DNA of 64,000 nucleotides from Seminavis robusta (Eukaryota; Bacillariophyta; Bacillariophyceae; Naviculales; Naviculaceae). The notes beneath the pieces are model-generated. The model did no database searches and had not been told where the DNA came from. It saw nothing but the letters and a program-made list of their open reading frames with translations. The position numbers were made by a program, and so were the translations under genes. Below are positions 1-10,673 of this stretch, one piece after another. The stretch is from NCBI GenBank assembly GCA_903772945.1, contig CAICTM010000013.1, positions 62,001 through 126,000 of the forward strand. The letters run 5' to 3'. Positions within the stretch are counted from its first letter, which is position 1. Each line of letters begins with the position of its first letter.

Positions 1-168
1 GGATATTTGAATATTTTCATCCGAGCTGGCATTGGTAGGACTCGTCACTGGAGTCTGGGAAGGGGTAGCATCGGTCAGCGGCTTTAACTCAATCTCACTG
101 GCATCACTTCTTAGGCCCTTCTTCTTGCTTCCATTGCGCTGTGAATGAAGCTTTAACATCTGCACCAT
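1..168 (-). CDS. N-terminal fragment of an unidentified protein, cut by the window edge
   Basis: An ATG at 168 on the minus strand opens a frame that stays open for 56 codons to the first base of the window. The translated start is basic (MVQMLKLHSQRNGSKKKGLR) and continues into a Ser/Thr/Pro-rich stretch. The lysine cluster followed by polar sequence resembles the cytosolic tail of a diatom regulatory or membrane protein, but no domain is visible in so short a piece. I do not recognise it. The call rests only on the open frame and its composition, so it could be a chance ORF. Confidence 0.4.
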   Translation of the reverse strand, partial: MVQMLKLHSQRNGSKKKGLRSDASEIELKPLTDATPSQTPVTSPTNASSDENIQIS

Positions 169-948
169 GACTACCTGTATAACTACTAGTACTGCTGCAC
201 GTGGTTCTTCCGTCGATCATTGCCGCCAAAGCTTGCTAGTACTAGTACAGTAGAAAGGTTCGGTGCTTTTCCGCGAAACAAAATAAATGACATCGGAAAC
301 GCTGGCGTTGCGCGATGACCAGGCTGACCACACACAGCCGCTTTGCAGGCTTAATGTGCAGCTTCATCCCCATGAAGCGGAACCCCAGACGAAAATTGTC
401 TTGCATCCACATAAGCATAGCACTTGGGTGGAGGTGCATCTCTCCCAAGTGGCCCAAGAAACCAGTGGGGTGGAGCCAGAGACATCCCTCCCCTCTCGCG
501 ATTGCATCCGTTATTCTTCCATTCCATCACTACACTTGGTAGCTAGTAGCTACGGGAAGAGCTGCGTACAATGGTGCCGTACCGAAACCGCTGGCGTAGC
601 ATTTCAACCTTGGGAATGCTCCACTCACGTAAGGTTGACCAAAGGCTGTAGACCTTGTCATTAATTTGCATATTAAAATGCTACCTTCCAGTACCCATTG
701 TGAGACAACCGACACCTGTATAGTAACCGACACATATAGTATGCTATCCTACCAATGCACTGAAAAAGATAATCGTCCGGATGACAAGCCAAAAAGACTC
801 CTACATGTAACAGTGGACTTAGCATTTTGCTAGTTTATTTGCTATTTACAGTAGTACGAGTTGCCCTTGATTATTAAACTGGTAGAGTGATCGCTTTACT
901 TCCGTACTCATCTGGTGTGTTGCTGTCCTCGCATCTATAATATAAAAA
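169..948. other. Intergenic region, no gene seen
   Basis: Overlapping short frames occur on both strands but none has a recognisable domain or a clear start context. The stretch lies between the truncated gene at the window edge and the 3' end of the PGR5 gene, and should contain the PGR5 3' UTR. Confidence 0.4.
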
Positions 949-1335
949 TTACACCAAGAATCCCAAGGTATCTCCATTGGTCTTGGCTTTCTTGACCAAC
1001 CTTGTTCGCAAGTGGTAGGCTCCGACCCATTGGCAAAAGTCACCAATGTATTGACTGTGAAGAGAAATGGCTTTTCCACGGATCTTGTTGAGCTTGTCGT
1101 TTCCAAGCACAATCTTGGCACCGTAGACGGCGGGAGAGAACACACCAAACTTGGCCTGAGATCCCATTTCCAAACTCGACTTGTGAGTTCGTTGCGCTGG
1201 TCTAACAGCAGGAGCAGCCTTGGTGGACACGACAAACGAAGATCCACCGGTAGCACCGCCCATGGGACCCACAAAGGCACTAGTGGATGCAACCAAAAAC
1301 ACGGCAAGGAGACACAAACGAAGGAAGGATTTCAT
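949..1335 (-). CDS. PGR5: Plastid PGR5 (proton gradient regulation 5)
   Basis: This 128-residue protein matches the PGR5 family, the small stromal thylakoid-associated protein required in plants for antimycin-sensitive cyclic electron flow around photosystem I. The mature part carries the PGR5 core: a GVFSP segment, then LNKIRGKAISLHSQ (plants have FNQLRGKAIALHSQ), then a C-terminal NGDTLGFLV (plants NGERLGFLA). Residues 1-20 are a hydrophobic signal peptide ending STSAF, the Phe-containing cleavage motif of diatom plastid leaders, so the protein should cross the four-membrane plastid envelope. Length is close to the plant protein (about 133 residues). It is single-exon and divergent from the small plastid gene at 1856, with about 520 bp between the start codons. 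Confidence 0.9.
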   Translation of the reverse strand: MKSFLRLCLLAVFLVASTSAFVGPMGGATGGSSFVVSTKAAPAVRPAQRTHKSSLEMGSQAKFGVFSPAVYGAKIVLGNDKLNKIRGKAISLHSQYIGDFCQWVGAYHLRTRLVKKAKTNGDTLGFLV

Positions 1336-1855
1336 GGTGTTACTGTTGTTGGGTGAGATGAATAAAGATATTATGTCGACAGGAATGCTTTATCTTATTT
1401 GATCTAAGTGACGATGACTGTTGGCCGCAACACGCAAAGATGGATCACAAGCAACAAAGCAGAAGCATCATCGTGCTCACCACGAGACGAGAAAGGATTG
1501 CGTTGTTGCACCAACAGGTCGGGTCGAGCCAGACATACGTATGCGTCCGACTGAATGAATCATTGAGTCCCGGATTACCTCAGCACTTTGAGAATTCACG
1601 CAGATACTAGCTAGAGTATTGATCTTGAAAAATGAAAGCTAAATGTTTCTTCTCGAAGAGATCGACCTGCGCTCACATTTTTATTTACTAGTATGACGTG
1701 TCATTGTCATCTGCTCCCAAAGAAAAGCAACAGCTGCGAAGCTTCCTTTTTGGTTTCGTCGTCGACGTTGACTCAGCTGTGGTTCTTTTCGCAGCAGCCT
1801 CACTTATATTATAGTCTAATTACTTTTTGTTCTTCTAATAAACAAGAAAGATACC
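1336..1855. promoter_or_regulatory. Shared intergenic region between two divergent plastid-protein genes
   Basis: The 520 bp between the PGR5 start (minus) and the 1856 gene start (plus) must contain both promoters. A TATA-like stretch (CTTATATTATAG) lies at about 1803-1814, 40-50 bp before the plus-strand ATG. No ORF is credible here. Co-regulation by light is an inference from the two plastid-targeted products. Confidence 0.45.
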
Positions 1856-2287
1856 ATGATCCGCCAATCCGTTGTTCTGATCGTCGCTTTGCTGGCCCAA
1901 GATGGAGCCGCCTTTGCTCCCATGGCCAAGCCATCGTCCGCTGTTGCGAGCAAGACACAACTGAACTTTGGGATTCCCTCTTTTCTTACACCCAAACAGG
2001 ACGATGACGAAGAGGGTGACAAGATAGAGGCTCTTCCTAAGAAAGAATTGACTTTGGCCGGAGTGGTGCAGCTCATTACAGCAGGAGCTGGAGCTCCCTT
2101 TTTGGGAGACTTTCAGGGTGTCGACGAAGAAACTGGAAAATTCATGTTTTCTTTGGAAGCCAACAACTTGGTGGACGAGGACGGAAATTCCAAGCAAACT
2201 CAAATGCCTTACTTTGAGCAGGGATGGGTGGATCCTGAAGATGCCAAGAAGGCAGCAGAAGGATTCAAATTCCCTTGGCAAAAGTAA
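1856..2287 (+). CDS. Small plastid-targeted protein of unknown function
   Basis: The 143-residue product begins with a signal peptide (about residues 1-20) ending GAAFAP, the canonical diatom ASAFAP-type cleavage site for import through the complex plastid membranes. The mature protein is acidic near its start (a DDDEEGD run), has a short hydrophobic segment (LTLAGVVQLITAGAGAPFLG, about residues 64-83) and ends in a soluble tail with aromatic residues. I cannot assign a family; a small thylakoid or photosystem-associated subunit is possible but unproven. The start is fixed by the leader and by a TATA-like box about 45 bp upstream. It faces PGR5 head to head. Confidence 0.8.
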   Translation: MIRQSVVLIVALLAQDGAAFAPMAKPSSAVASKTQLNFGIPSFLTPKQDDDEEGDKIEALPKKELTLAGVVQLITAGAGAPFLGDFQGVDEETGKFMFSLEANNLVDEDGNSKQTQMPYFEQGWVDPEDAKKAAEGFKFPWQK

Positions 2288-2750
2288 AGAAAACATGACA
2301 AATTTGACAAAAACTGGAATAGCCGAGAGATTAATGCCGAAAGTGCTGAAAGAAGGCTCTGGAGGAACTGAACGAATGAATCGAATCCTCAGTCAATCGA
2401 GCTGGACACGTACTAAAGCAGTTGACAATCTATTGTAAATAACCCTTTGATTGATCATTCAGAAGGCCCAATTTACGTGGTATACTGTTCGGTTGTTAGG
2501 AAGCTGTTTGTCGAGGCGGATAGATCAGCTTTGTGCGGGATCTACTTGTTTTGGAGAATCTTAGCCTACTTCTGCCACACCATACACGAGCAAGTGCTCT
2601 TCAAGACCATTATTTTCTGAAAGTGATCAGTCCTGTTCCCACAGGCAGGCTTGTTTGTCACCCTAACGAAGGGACTTTCGCTATTGGTTCGTGCCTTTGA
2701 GTGGAAAAGCCACAGGTTCCTTTTCTAGAGATTCATTCCTGTTCCGATTT

Positions 2751-2995
2751 GCCGCGACATGAGGGTCCACACAAAGTCACACAGTACAGTAAAGGTTATT
2801 GGGGCTGTCTGTCTCAGGATGGATGGAATGTTGTTTTCGGTGTTGATGTTGGTGTTGGGATCAACCAAAACCAATATGCCGCGACATGAGGGTCCACACA
2901 GAGTTTCATCCCACAGTAGACTACAGCAAAGGTTTGCATTGGGCTGTCAGTCTCAGGATGGACGGAATGTTGGTGGCGGTGTTGCCAAGGTTGGG
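2751..2995. repeat. Diverged 127-bp tandem duplication
   Basis: Two head-to-tail copies begin at 2751 and 2878, each opening with GCCGCGACATGAGGGTCCAC and each containing a GTCTCAGGATGGA(T/C)GGAATGTT core. The copies differ by several substitutions and small indels, so the duplication is not recent. No coding role is apparent. Confidence 0.8.
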
Positions 2996-3325
2996 GTTTG
3001 CGATTGCGGGAGTACTCTCACGTTAGGGTTGGAGTGAGTGACGCACGTCAAGAACAAGACTGATGTCTGAATCACGCTTGAAGTATCCAACGGAAGTTGC
3101 CGTTGCCAAATCAACACAAACCAACCAAACCGAGGGCAAAGGGCAACCTTGCTGTTGAGAGTCAACTGAAACGAACGTTTGTAACGTTAGGACAGTGCGC
3201 TAACCAACAGGTACGCACTTTGGCGTCAGGAGAGCGAAGACCACTGTTCCTTTTTGGGGACAGGTGGTATGAGAAGAATTGATTGGACACCACTCTTCAA
3301 AGACACTGCAAGAGGCAGATGCCTG

Positions 3326-3411
3326 CCAGTTTTTGCTGGGGTTCGCACATCCAATGATTTCGGAAGGGCCAATTTTTGCTTGGGTTCGCACATCCGATGA
3401 TTTCGGAAGGG
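3326..3411. repeat. 43-bp tandem duplication
   Basis: Copies at 3326-3368 and 3369-3411 share the core GGGTTCGCACATCC and end in GATTTCGGAAGGG, with only a few differences. It lies downstream of the 3813 gene's stop codon. Confidence 0.8.
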
Positions 3412-3812
3412 TAGCTTCCTTGATGTGATGGATCGGCATGTCCATGCATGCATGGGTCAGTATCGCTAGCTAGCTACATGTATTCTAAAGAGTACTAGTA
3501 GGTCGAGCATCTCGAGGACAAATCACTGCAATGTATGGCAATGCTGGCCTCTAAAGACCAAAGAGGTGCGGTACACAATACTATTGGCACATCTGTGGAA
3601 GTTATAGACTGAACATCACTTGTTTATAACAGAATTAATCTTTGAAACTTGAAGGGTCTCTTGCCTTGCAAATGTGGGTCTCCCCAAACACTTGCATTCC
3701 TTCTTGTTAGCTCGCTTTGGTTTGCTTTGGTACACAGGTATATTTAAAAAACGGATGTGGGGATCTTCGTTCCACCACTACAAGTCTGGAACTAAGCAAG
3801 ATGGCTGCTTGC

Positions 3813-4781
3813 TTAAGTCACAATGAAGTAGCTGTCTCCTTCGGCTCCGTCCTTTCCGGCGTATTCGACCACATAAGGCTCGACATAAGCCGTCATGGGG
3901 AATTCCACAGTGGCAGTGTTGACCAGTCGGACAACATTACCAGTTCCAGGGGTCTCAATCACAGTGAAGAATGGGCGCTCCATACCGTCTTCTGTGTATA
4001 CTTGGAATACTTGCTTGTTATTGTTGGGACCTTGCAACAATTCAACTCGTGCATTCAGGGGACGTCCATCCGTCATTAGCAGAACTTGGACACTGGCTAC
4101 CTGGGGAGAAAACGGGTAGGTATGGATAGCACCTCCTTGAATAACCTTTGGAGAACTCCTTTCTGAAAGGTCACTGAAGACATCGCCAATAGAACCTTCC
4201 ACATCAGGCATAACACAAGCTGAAAGAGGGAATTCCAGAGGACCAGTATTGCGAATAGCAATTGCATTTGGTCCACTGGGTGTCGCGATAACACAGCTGA
4301 AAGGACGCAGCATACCATCTTCAATGTAAACCTTCATTTTCTGAGGGGTATTATCAGGTCCTTGCCACAATTCGATGTCAGTATTCAGTGGACGGCCATC
4401 AGTCTTCAAAAATACCTGCACACGTTCCACGGAAGAGCTGGTTCCAGACCATGTTCGAAGGGAGCTACCTTGAACAGTTACCGGTGTTAACTTGCTGAAA
4501 ACAGTCGAGGCCAGTTGGACATCAGCCGCTCGCTTGGCGGGATTTTCTCCGTCAGCTCTTCCTAGGGCTCCACTAGTGGCTGCTGGGACTGGCGGTGAGG
4601 ACGCAAAGGCTGGACCTCCCATACCACTTGGAGAAGGGGAAGCCACACCTGGTCCAGGCGGGCCAGGTTGTGGTTGAAAGCTGTGTAGTTTGGTCACCAA
4701 AGGGTGCGCCGGCTTTACGATAAAGGCCGAAGCTCCCCAAGAGATGGTGGCAAGTGCCAAAAACTTGATGTGAATATTCAT
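3813..4781 (-). CDS. Plastid-targeted two-repeat beta-sandwich protein, candidate pyrenoid shell (PyShell) protein
   Basis: I chose the Met at 4781 (322 residues) because it begins a signal peptide ending ASAFIVKP, a diatom plastid leader; a longer frame reaches 4934 but only adds an unlikely N-terminal stretch. After a Pro/Gly-rich linker (about residues 30-80) come two homologous modules. Each contains a VQVxLxTDGRPLN strand, an ELxQGPxNxxQ turn, an EDGMxRPF segment and a final NTxxxEFP strand (roughly residues 120-200 and 225-310). This pattern matches my recollection of diatom PyShell proteins, which have two pseudo-symmetric beta domains and tile the pyrenoid surface around Rubisco. That assignment is inference from memory. 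The plastid leader and the internal duplication are directly visible. Confidence 0.6.
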   Translation of the reverse strand: MNIHIKFLALATISWGASAFIVKPAHPLVTKLHSFQPQPGPPGPGVASPSPSGMGGPAFASSPPVPAATSGALGRADGENPAKRAADVQLASTVFSKLTPVTVQGSSLRTWSGTSSSVERVQVFLKTDGRPLNTDIELWQGPDNTPQKMKVYIEDGMLRPFSCVIATPSGPNAIAIRNTGPLEFPLSACVMPDVEGSIGDVFSDLSERSSPKVIQGGAIHTYPFSPQVASVQVLLMTDGRPLNARVELLQGPNNNKQVFQVYTEDGMERPFFTVIETPGTGNVVRLVNTATVEFPMTAYVEPYVVEYAGKDGAEGDSYFIVT

Positions 4782-5912
4782 GATTGTCTGTTTTTCCAAG
4801 TAGATGTTGGGTAGCAAAAGGATAAGAGAGAAATAACACAAGCAATTCGCTTCAGTTAGTTGAGATTGACTTTGTCTTTTATTGGCTGTCCCTGCACCAA
4901 AACCGAAGATCCCGTGCAGTAGAAACAACGCCAAGTACGTGCGTACCTGATTTTATTGATAGCGACCTGTACGAGTATTGATGCTACTCGATTGCCTGAC
5001 AACTGATAAAGGATTCTGTATAGGAGAAGAGGACAATGGGATTGTTGATGAGTATTGTGGTTTGCCGTTTTAATAACCTCGGAAACTCAAAGGCAAGATC
5101 TCGGCGCCAATCCAAACAATTCGTTTTGGGATCTTACCTTGGTATTTGTGTCTTTGAGCTGATGGCTTGGAAGGCAGCTTGCGATGCCCATCACTGACAC
5201 CTTCGGGGGCAACCCCCTTCTACCACCGTGTACCACGACGTGCCCTCAACGTACTCGAGTAATAGAAAAATCGCTGAAAAACTGAGGGGGTATGATGCCC
5301 ACTTACGTCATTCACCAGTTTCTTATTGGCCCAGCTGCAAGCTGCTACGCTTGACGAAAGATCTTTTTGATTGGCGGAACAGCTTCCGGACAGGTGTGCT
5401 ACCTCAAGTTTGGCAGCTGCTCCATAAAAGGTTGAACGTAAAAGCAGCTGTGGATCAACCAAGAGCCCATCTCTTGGGCTTTTGGACGAGCAATGACAGA
5501 GCTTTCAGGTGGAACGTCCACGCCTTCCACTGTACCAGGTACCACTGGGTTGGCGAAATGCTGCACTTCAATTGATACTTTTTTTTATAAATATTAAAAT
5601 GAACAAATGGGGCTTGAGAGTAGATAGTTTATCTACTGACGCCAGTCGGGGCCAGGCTTAAGCCAAGAAGAGTCGAAATTCAGGACAAGGTTCCATGGGA
5701 TCAGGGGCGAGAAATTGATGGCCATTACGGGGGCCAAAGGGTTTGGCTTCGTGGGATCCACAGAGACATAAATGGGTAGCTTTCACAAGAGCAATAGAGA
5801 TGCGGTAAAATAGATGTGCAATCTGAGAAAAATATGTAGAGAAACAAAAAGATACTAGTACTAGTCTAGCTAGTAGAGTGACTAAAGTCCATAGAGAGAC
5901 CTCGTGTAGGTT
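4782..5912. other. Intergenic region, no gene seen
   Basis: This 1.1-kb stretch should contain the promoter of the 3813-4781 gene and the 3' flank of the methyltransferase-like gene. Small ORFs on both strands near 5220-5575 overlap each other, lack domains and are treated as chance frames. Confidence 0.4.
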
Positions 5913-7643
5913 TTAGGTACTCTTAGATTCTAAAGGACGGAACAGCACCGTATTGGCTCCCATAAAGGGCAGTGTGGCCTTTTGAATCGCGGGATCCTTG
6001 GCTTGCAAGTAAACTAGCAAGTCTTGATAGGTACTGACCATGGCACGTTCTAGTTGGTTGCTGGTTGTTGCTGTAGACTCGTCTTGAATCTTTCTGGTGG
6101 GCAATCGTCGGTGTGGGAACAATCGGCAATACACACAGCAGGGGACAATGACGAGGGGTATTCTTTGCTGAACGGCTACATCGACAATGGCATCAGTGGC
6201 TTCGTCCGGGTGCAACGCCACGATTGCTCGACAGTTTCGTACTGCGTCGTGTGTATTATCACAAACAGGAACCGTGGCATTGTCCGTATTGCGACGATTG
6301 CTATCCACCCCCGGCGGTGGAGTACCAAACCAAGCACGCAGGGATTGGAACGGCTTGATCGGTTGACAATAGTAGATGGGGTCTCCTCCTGGATTGATTA
6401 TTGGATAGGGTGTGTTGTTGCTTGGTGATGATGGTCGTTGCTTTGCTGCTTGCCCCCGTTCTCCCAAAGCTCTTTTCCAGAGCTTGCGATCCCTCGACGG
6501 CAGTTTTCCAACAGCCTCTCTTGGATCCACCACCGTACTCTGAATTCCCAGCATACCCAATGCCATGGATACATGCCCTGATCCTCCCGCGACATCCAGC
6601 ACCCCCGATCCCCCGTTGAGATATTCCAAGGCACGTTGTTTCAGCAGACCTGTCGCCTGGTCTGTAGTTGGAATGGAGTTGGCCCACGTAGATGGATTGC
6701 CAAGGTCGTGATTTTCGTGTTCGTCGGCATTATCATCATCATCGTTGTTGGTTGCCAGACTAGCCATGACCATGTGCAGCAAGAAATTGGCCACAAACTC
6801 TCCCTGTTTTCGTTTTTCGAGACCCCCCGCATGGTGTGCCATGCATCCATTTTGCTGCTGCTGTTGCTGTTGTTGGGTGGTATTTGGTGGTTTCTTTTTG
6901 ACCTCTGTTTGTTTTTGATGATATAGTTTTTGCTGCCATGCTTGACATTTGGATATTCCCCAGAAAGTAGGTTTAATCAATCGTATCACGTTTTGAGCAT
7001 CTGGAATGGAATGTACTGTCACCACGAAGCGAGGATCCCTCCAGTTGAATGCAGTTTCAGCTTCTTCTGTTTGGCTGTTGTTGGTGGTGGGAGCAGTAGT
7101 AGAGTTTTTTGTTTCTCTTGTGGTATGATCAAGTAGTTGATTGGTGCTTGTGGCGGCATCTCGATAGATCCCTCGTTGAATGTGTACCAGATCCCCATTT
7201 TTGCAGTACCGTCGAAGGTACGATCGTAGCTCCTTGACAACGTGAGCCGAACAGGTATGGTGGAATTGAATCCGGACCAAGACGTGATAATGATCGTCTT
7301 CTTCTTCGTCAATATTATTACTATCCACCAGCGGATCGTCGCCAACCACCACCACATTCATGGTGGTATAGAATCCTCGCACGCAACGACCCACCAATAT
7401 TCCTGTGATACTGTCGGTATTGACATTAGTATCATCGACAGTGGTCTTGACAGTGACAGCCTCTTGATTATTGTCATCCTTCACCTCGGCACTTTCTGCC
7501 CCTGCTACCTCTTCCAAGACATTTTCGTTTATCTCGTCGTTGTCATTATCTTCTTCAGGCAAGCAGGCTAGCATCCTCTGGCTGCGTCTTAGCTGGATGA
7601 CAGGTAGATGGCAGGCCAGGACCACGAGCAGCCACTCGAACAA
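5913..7643 (-). CDS. SAM-dependent methyltransferase-like protein
   Basis: This 576-residue single-exon product contains a class-I Rossmann motif (VLDVAGGSGHVSMAL, about residue 347) followed by an acidic second-strand motif (STVVDPR). A later IVPCCVYCRLFPHRR segment resembles the PCC-containing C-terminal part of some RNA or protein methyltransferase-like families. A central ALHPDEATDAIVDVA helix fits a catalytic-domain strand-helix pair. The N-terminal half is poorly conserved and low in complexity (acidic DNDNDE run, Thr/Asn-rich stretch, polyglutamine run). The first 15 residues are hydrophobic, so a signal anchor is possible; a second Met about 23 residues in would avoid it. The substrate is unknown. 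Confidence 0.6.
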   Translation of the reverse strand: MFEWLLVVLACHLPVIQLRRSQRMLACLPEEDNDNDEINENVLEEVAGAESAEVKDDNNQEAVTVKTTVDDTNVNTDSITGILVGRCVRGFYTTMNVVVVGDDPLVDSNNIDEEEDDHYHVLVRIQFHHTCSAHVVKELRSYLRRYCKNGDLVHIQRGIYRDAATSTNQLLDHTTRETKNSTTAPTTNNSQTEEAETAFNWRDPRFVVTVHSIPDAQNVIRLIKPTFWGISKCQAWQQKLYHQKQTEVKKKPPNTTQQQQQQQQNGCMAHHAGGLEKRKQGEFVANFLLHMVMASLATNNDDDDNADEHENHDLGNPSTWANSIPTTDQATGLLKQRALEYLNGGSGVLDVAGGSGHVSMALGMLGIQSTVVDPREAVGKLPSRDRKLWKRALGERGQAAKQRPSSPSNNTPYPIINPGGDPIYYCQPIKPFQSLRAWFGTPPPGVDSNRRNTDNATVPVCDNTHDAVRNCRAIVALHPDEATDAIVDVAVQQRIPLVIVPCCVYCRLFPHRRLPTRKIQDESTATTSNQLERAMVSTYQDLLVYLQAKDPAIQKATLPFMGANTVLFRPLESKST

Positions 7644-8013
7644 CTACCACTGCTGCTTGCCTGAAATCAACCTCAAGCAATACAGTAAGGTATGGATGGT
7701 GGGTGGTGGGAGGACGAAAGACGAGAGAGGTTTTACGCAGATCCATTCTCAGGGAGAAGAGGATCGTTTCGGGGAGAAGAGGCAAAGGTTTAAAAACGGA
7801 ACACGCACCATTCCCATTTCCTTGCTTGACACCAAAGATACCTTTTTCTTACACCAATGAATCATTAGCTTGATGCCTTTCCGGTGACTCCAACGTTCTC
7901 ATGAGGGACATTTTTGTTGAGCCAATACCGTAGCCCCTATTAGAACGAATAATCAAAGCGAGGTAGTCTACCGTATTCAAAGGGTGGGCTCGCTCTGCAG
8001 TCTGTTACTGTAG
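7644..8013. promoter_or_regulatory. Divergent promoter region
   Basis: About 370 bp lie between the starts of the methyltransferase-like gene (minus) and the phosphoglycerate mutase gene (plus). Promoters for both should be here. I see no unambiguous TATA box or operator-like repeat. Confidence 0.35.
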
Positions 8014-10673
8014 TTGAAGTCAGCTCCAACCTTCGAGTTCAGGTTGTATTGTCCGACGATGACAGAGTTGAAAGTGACCATGAGGACCCACAGGTGTTGG
8101 TCTCGTAAAGTGGTGACAGTGGCACTGATCATGATGGGTAGCCACCACTGTCATTTCTCAATGGCCTTTACGTCGACGTCGTCGTCGTCATCCACGACGA
8201 AAAGCCATTGGGGACGAGCAGTGCCATTCGCCGCCACCAAGAGTCGTATTGATCAAGAACACGACGACGACTATTCTCGCGGTCTCTCTCCTCGTCAAGA
8301 ACGCGCGCAGATTCAAAAGGAACACATCCCTCTTTACGATGAAGGAAGCAAGTGGCCTCGTCGCTGTTGGAATCTTCTGACCAAACCCTTTCGACGTCAT
8401 CATCAGAAACCAGGGACACTGATACTCATCAAGAGTGGAGAATCCAAGTGGAAAAAACGAGGAATCTTTACCGGATGGACCAATAGCAATAATCAGGTCA
8501 CGCTCACGCCACAAGGAGAACAGGAATGTCGTCATGCCTCGCGCTTGTTGCTCGAAGCGGGATATTCCTGCGATCAGGTACATTGTTCCATGCTCAATCG
8601 AGCCATTCAATCCGTATGGATCATCAACAAGGAAACCGGATCCATTTTCCTGCCAGTGTACAAGTCGTGGCGTCTCAATGAACGCATGTATGGGTCCTTG
8701 CAGGGCATTTCCAAAAAGGCGGCGGGCCTCAAGTTTGGACAAGATGTTGTCCAGAGTTGGTAAGTTGTTTTGTTTTCTACTGCCATCTACCATACCGTTT
8801 GTGTGAAGAAAACGATGTTTTGTTTTACCATTCTTTCCTCATCCTTGCCATTATCATTATGATTGCCTTGTTCGCCAGGAGACGAAGTTTCAAGGCTCGG
8901 CCTCCTCCAATGTCCAAATCAGATCCTGACCACCCCATTCATGACAGACGATATGCCAATATTGACCCAGACCTCATACCATCCAGTGAATCCCTGCAGG
9001 ATTGCATGAAACGACAAAAACCGCTCTGGGATTATCGCATTGCACCAGCACTCAAAGCAGGCTCCAATGTCATGGTACTGGCACATTCCAATTCACTACG
9101 AGGATTGGCAAAGATTATTGATGGCATTGATGATACCGTCATTGAGGATATCGCATTTCCACCGGGCATTCCCGTCGTATACAAATTCCAATTCGACGAC
9201 AATAACTACAATAAACTCAAACCACTGGTACCACCCGAGGGGTCCTTGGTACAGGAGCATACCACGGGAGTCTTTTTGGAAAAACCAGGACTCCTCAAGG
9301 AAGCCCTCCTGCGACAGACCCAATGGCAAACATCCGTACCGGGAGCGGCCGATATTGAATTGGCACCCACCGTCAAGAGAATGAACAATATGGAGGAATC
9401 CTTGCTGCTCTTGAAAAAGGAACAGGAATTGGAACATTGGGCTGCAACACACCCCAATCACCAAACAGATTTTCTACACAATGTGCCATCGCCTTTTCAT
9501 CATTCTCCACAAGAAAGCAATCCGAATCGTGGGATTTTGGAGGCGATCCATCGAACCATCCAACGCGTCCAGCCAACGGAGGAAAACACAAGCGAGGCCT
9601 ACATTATTAATGGTGATAATGATCAGGGAGAATTTGAAGAGCCAATGCATACTAACACAAACAACAACAACATCAATGCGGCAGATGGCAATTCCATGAC
9701 GGGTCCCCGCGTCGTTCCCAACATGGCTTACGGCATCGACATTGCTCCCGAGGATCCAGTGGTTGTGTTTGTTCGCCATGGAACGACACCACACAATGAA
9801 CTGGGGCTCTTCACAGGATGGGAGGACCCGCCCTTGTCCGATCAGGGTGTGGACGATGCCAAACGAGCTGGCCAGTTGCTGAAACAACACGGCTTTGAAT
9901 TTGATGTGGTCTACAGTTCCTGGCTGCAAAGAGCCATTGATACTGCCTTTTACATCCAAACAGAGCTGGACATGCAGTGGCTGCCCCTAGTCAAGAGCTG
10001 GAGGCTCAATGAACGCCATTATGGTAAACTCACGGGGCAAAGCAAGAAGATGGTTGCGAACACGTATGGCCAGGACCAGCTCAAGATATGGAGGCGCTCG
10101 TTTGATGTTCCACCGCCCAAAGCATCCTCGTACTCCTTTAGTTACCCTGGAAACGACTATCGGCGAATCAAATATGCCAAAGACATTCGCATCTCCCTTA
10201 CCGAGACATTCTGCAGATCTATTGAAGCCAGACGTTTTGAGCTTCACCGGAAATGGCCCAAGGCGGAAAGTCTCAAGACGTGTATGAAACGCAGCATTCC
10301 GTTCTATACGCGTCGAATAGTCCCGGAAGCAGTCAAAAAGGGCAAACGAGTGCTGGTGACAAGCCACGAGAATGCCATTCGCGGCATCCTTATGCATCTT
10401 TGCGAGATACCACCGGAACACATGAATGATTTGCACCTGCCAAACGGGCTCCCTCTCATTTATAATGTGAGGAGGAAATGCATCAGTCTTCTGCACGATG
10501 GAACGGAAAAAGACCCCATGGAAGTTTATGATTTTGGATCGGCTGCTCAGTACCTGTTTCGCCCTTGTGAGATTACCGATGAAGATTTTGCCAGGATGGA
10601 GGAGCATGCGTCTGCTGTGGTGGAATCCATGGACGTGTTGTTACAAGCAAAGAAGACCGAAGCGCTTACCTGA
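8014..10673 (+). CDS. Tandem two-domain phosphoglycerate mutase, first domain catalytically degenerate
   Basis: Two exons (8014-8759 and 8879-10673; 119-nt GT-AG intron) give 846 residues. The junction joins a split Trp codon and runs straight into the second half of the first mutase domain. Domain 1 (about 134-350) keeps the scaffold (IFTGWTN, SMLNRAIQS, SWRLNERMYG, LAHSNSLRG) but has LIKSGES where the phospho-acceptor motif RHG belongs, so it lacks the catalytic His. Domain 2 (about 543-800) is complete: FVRHGTT, GLFTGWEDPPLS, LQRAIDTAF, SWRLNERHYGKL and TSHENAIRG. The intact domain should interconvert 3- and 2-phosphoglycerate (dPGM type). Several Mets precede a hydrophobic leader (VVTVALIMMGSHHCHFSMAF), so plastid or secretory targeting is possible and the true start could be 8014, 8056 or 8077. 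Confidence 0.85.

Larger units (their letters stand above)
2288..3812. other. Intergenic region with two local duplications
   Basis: No supported gene. The stretch contains a diverged 127-bp tandem duplication (2751-2995) and a 43-bp tandem duplication (3326-3411), listed separately. The short ORFs overlying these repeats are repeat-derived and not conserved between copies. Confidence 0.5.

Noticed and set aside
5220-5575. 80- and 115-codon ORFs on opposite strands
   Set aside because: They overlap each other almost completely, lack domains and have no supporting start or splice context.
9474-10607. Long minus-strand ORFs opposite the phosphoglycerate mutase gene
   Set aside because: They are shadows of a strongly conserved plus-strand coding exon and show no domain of their own.
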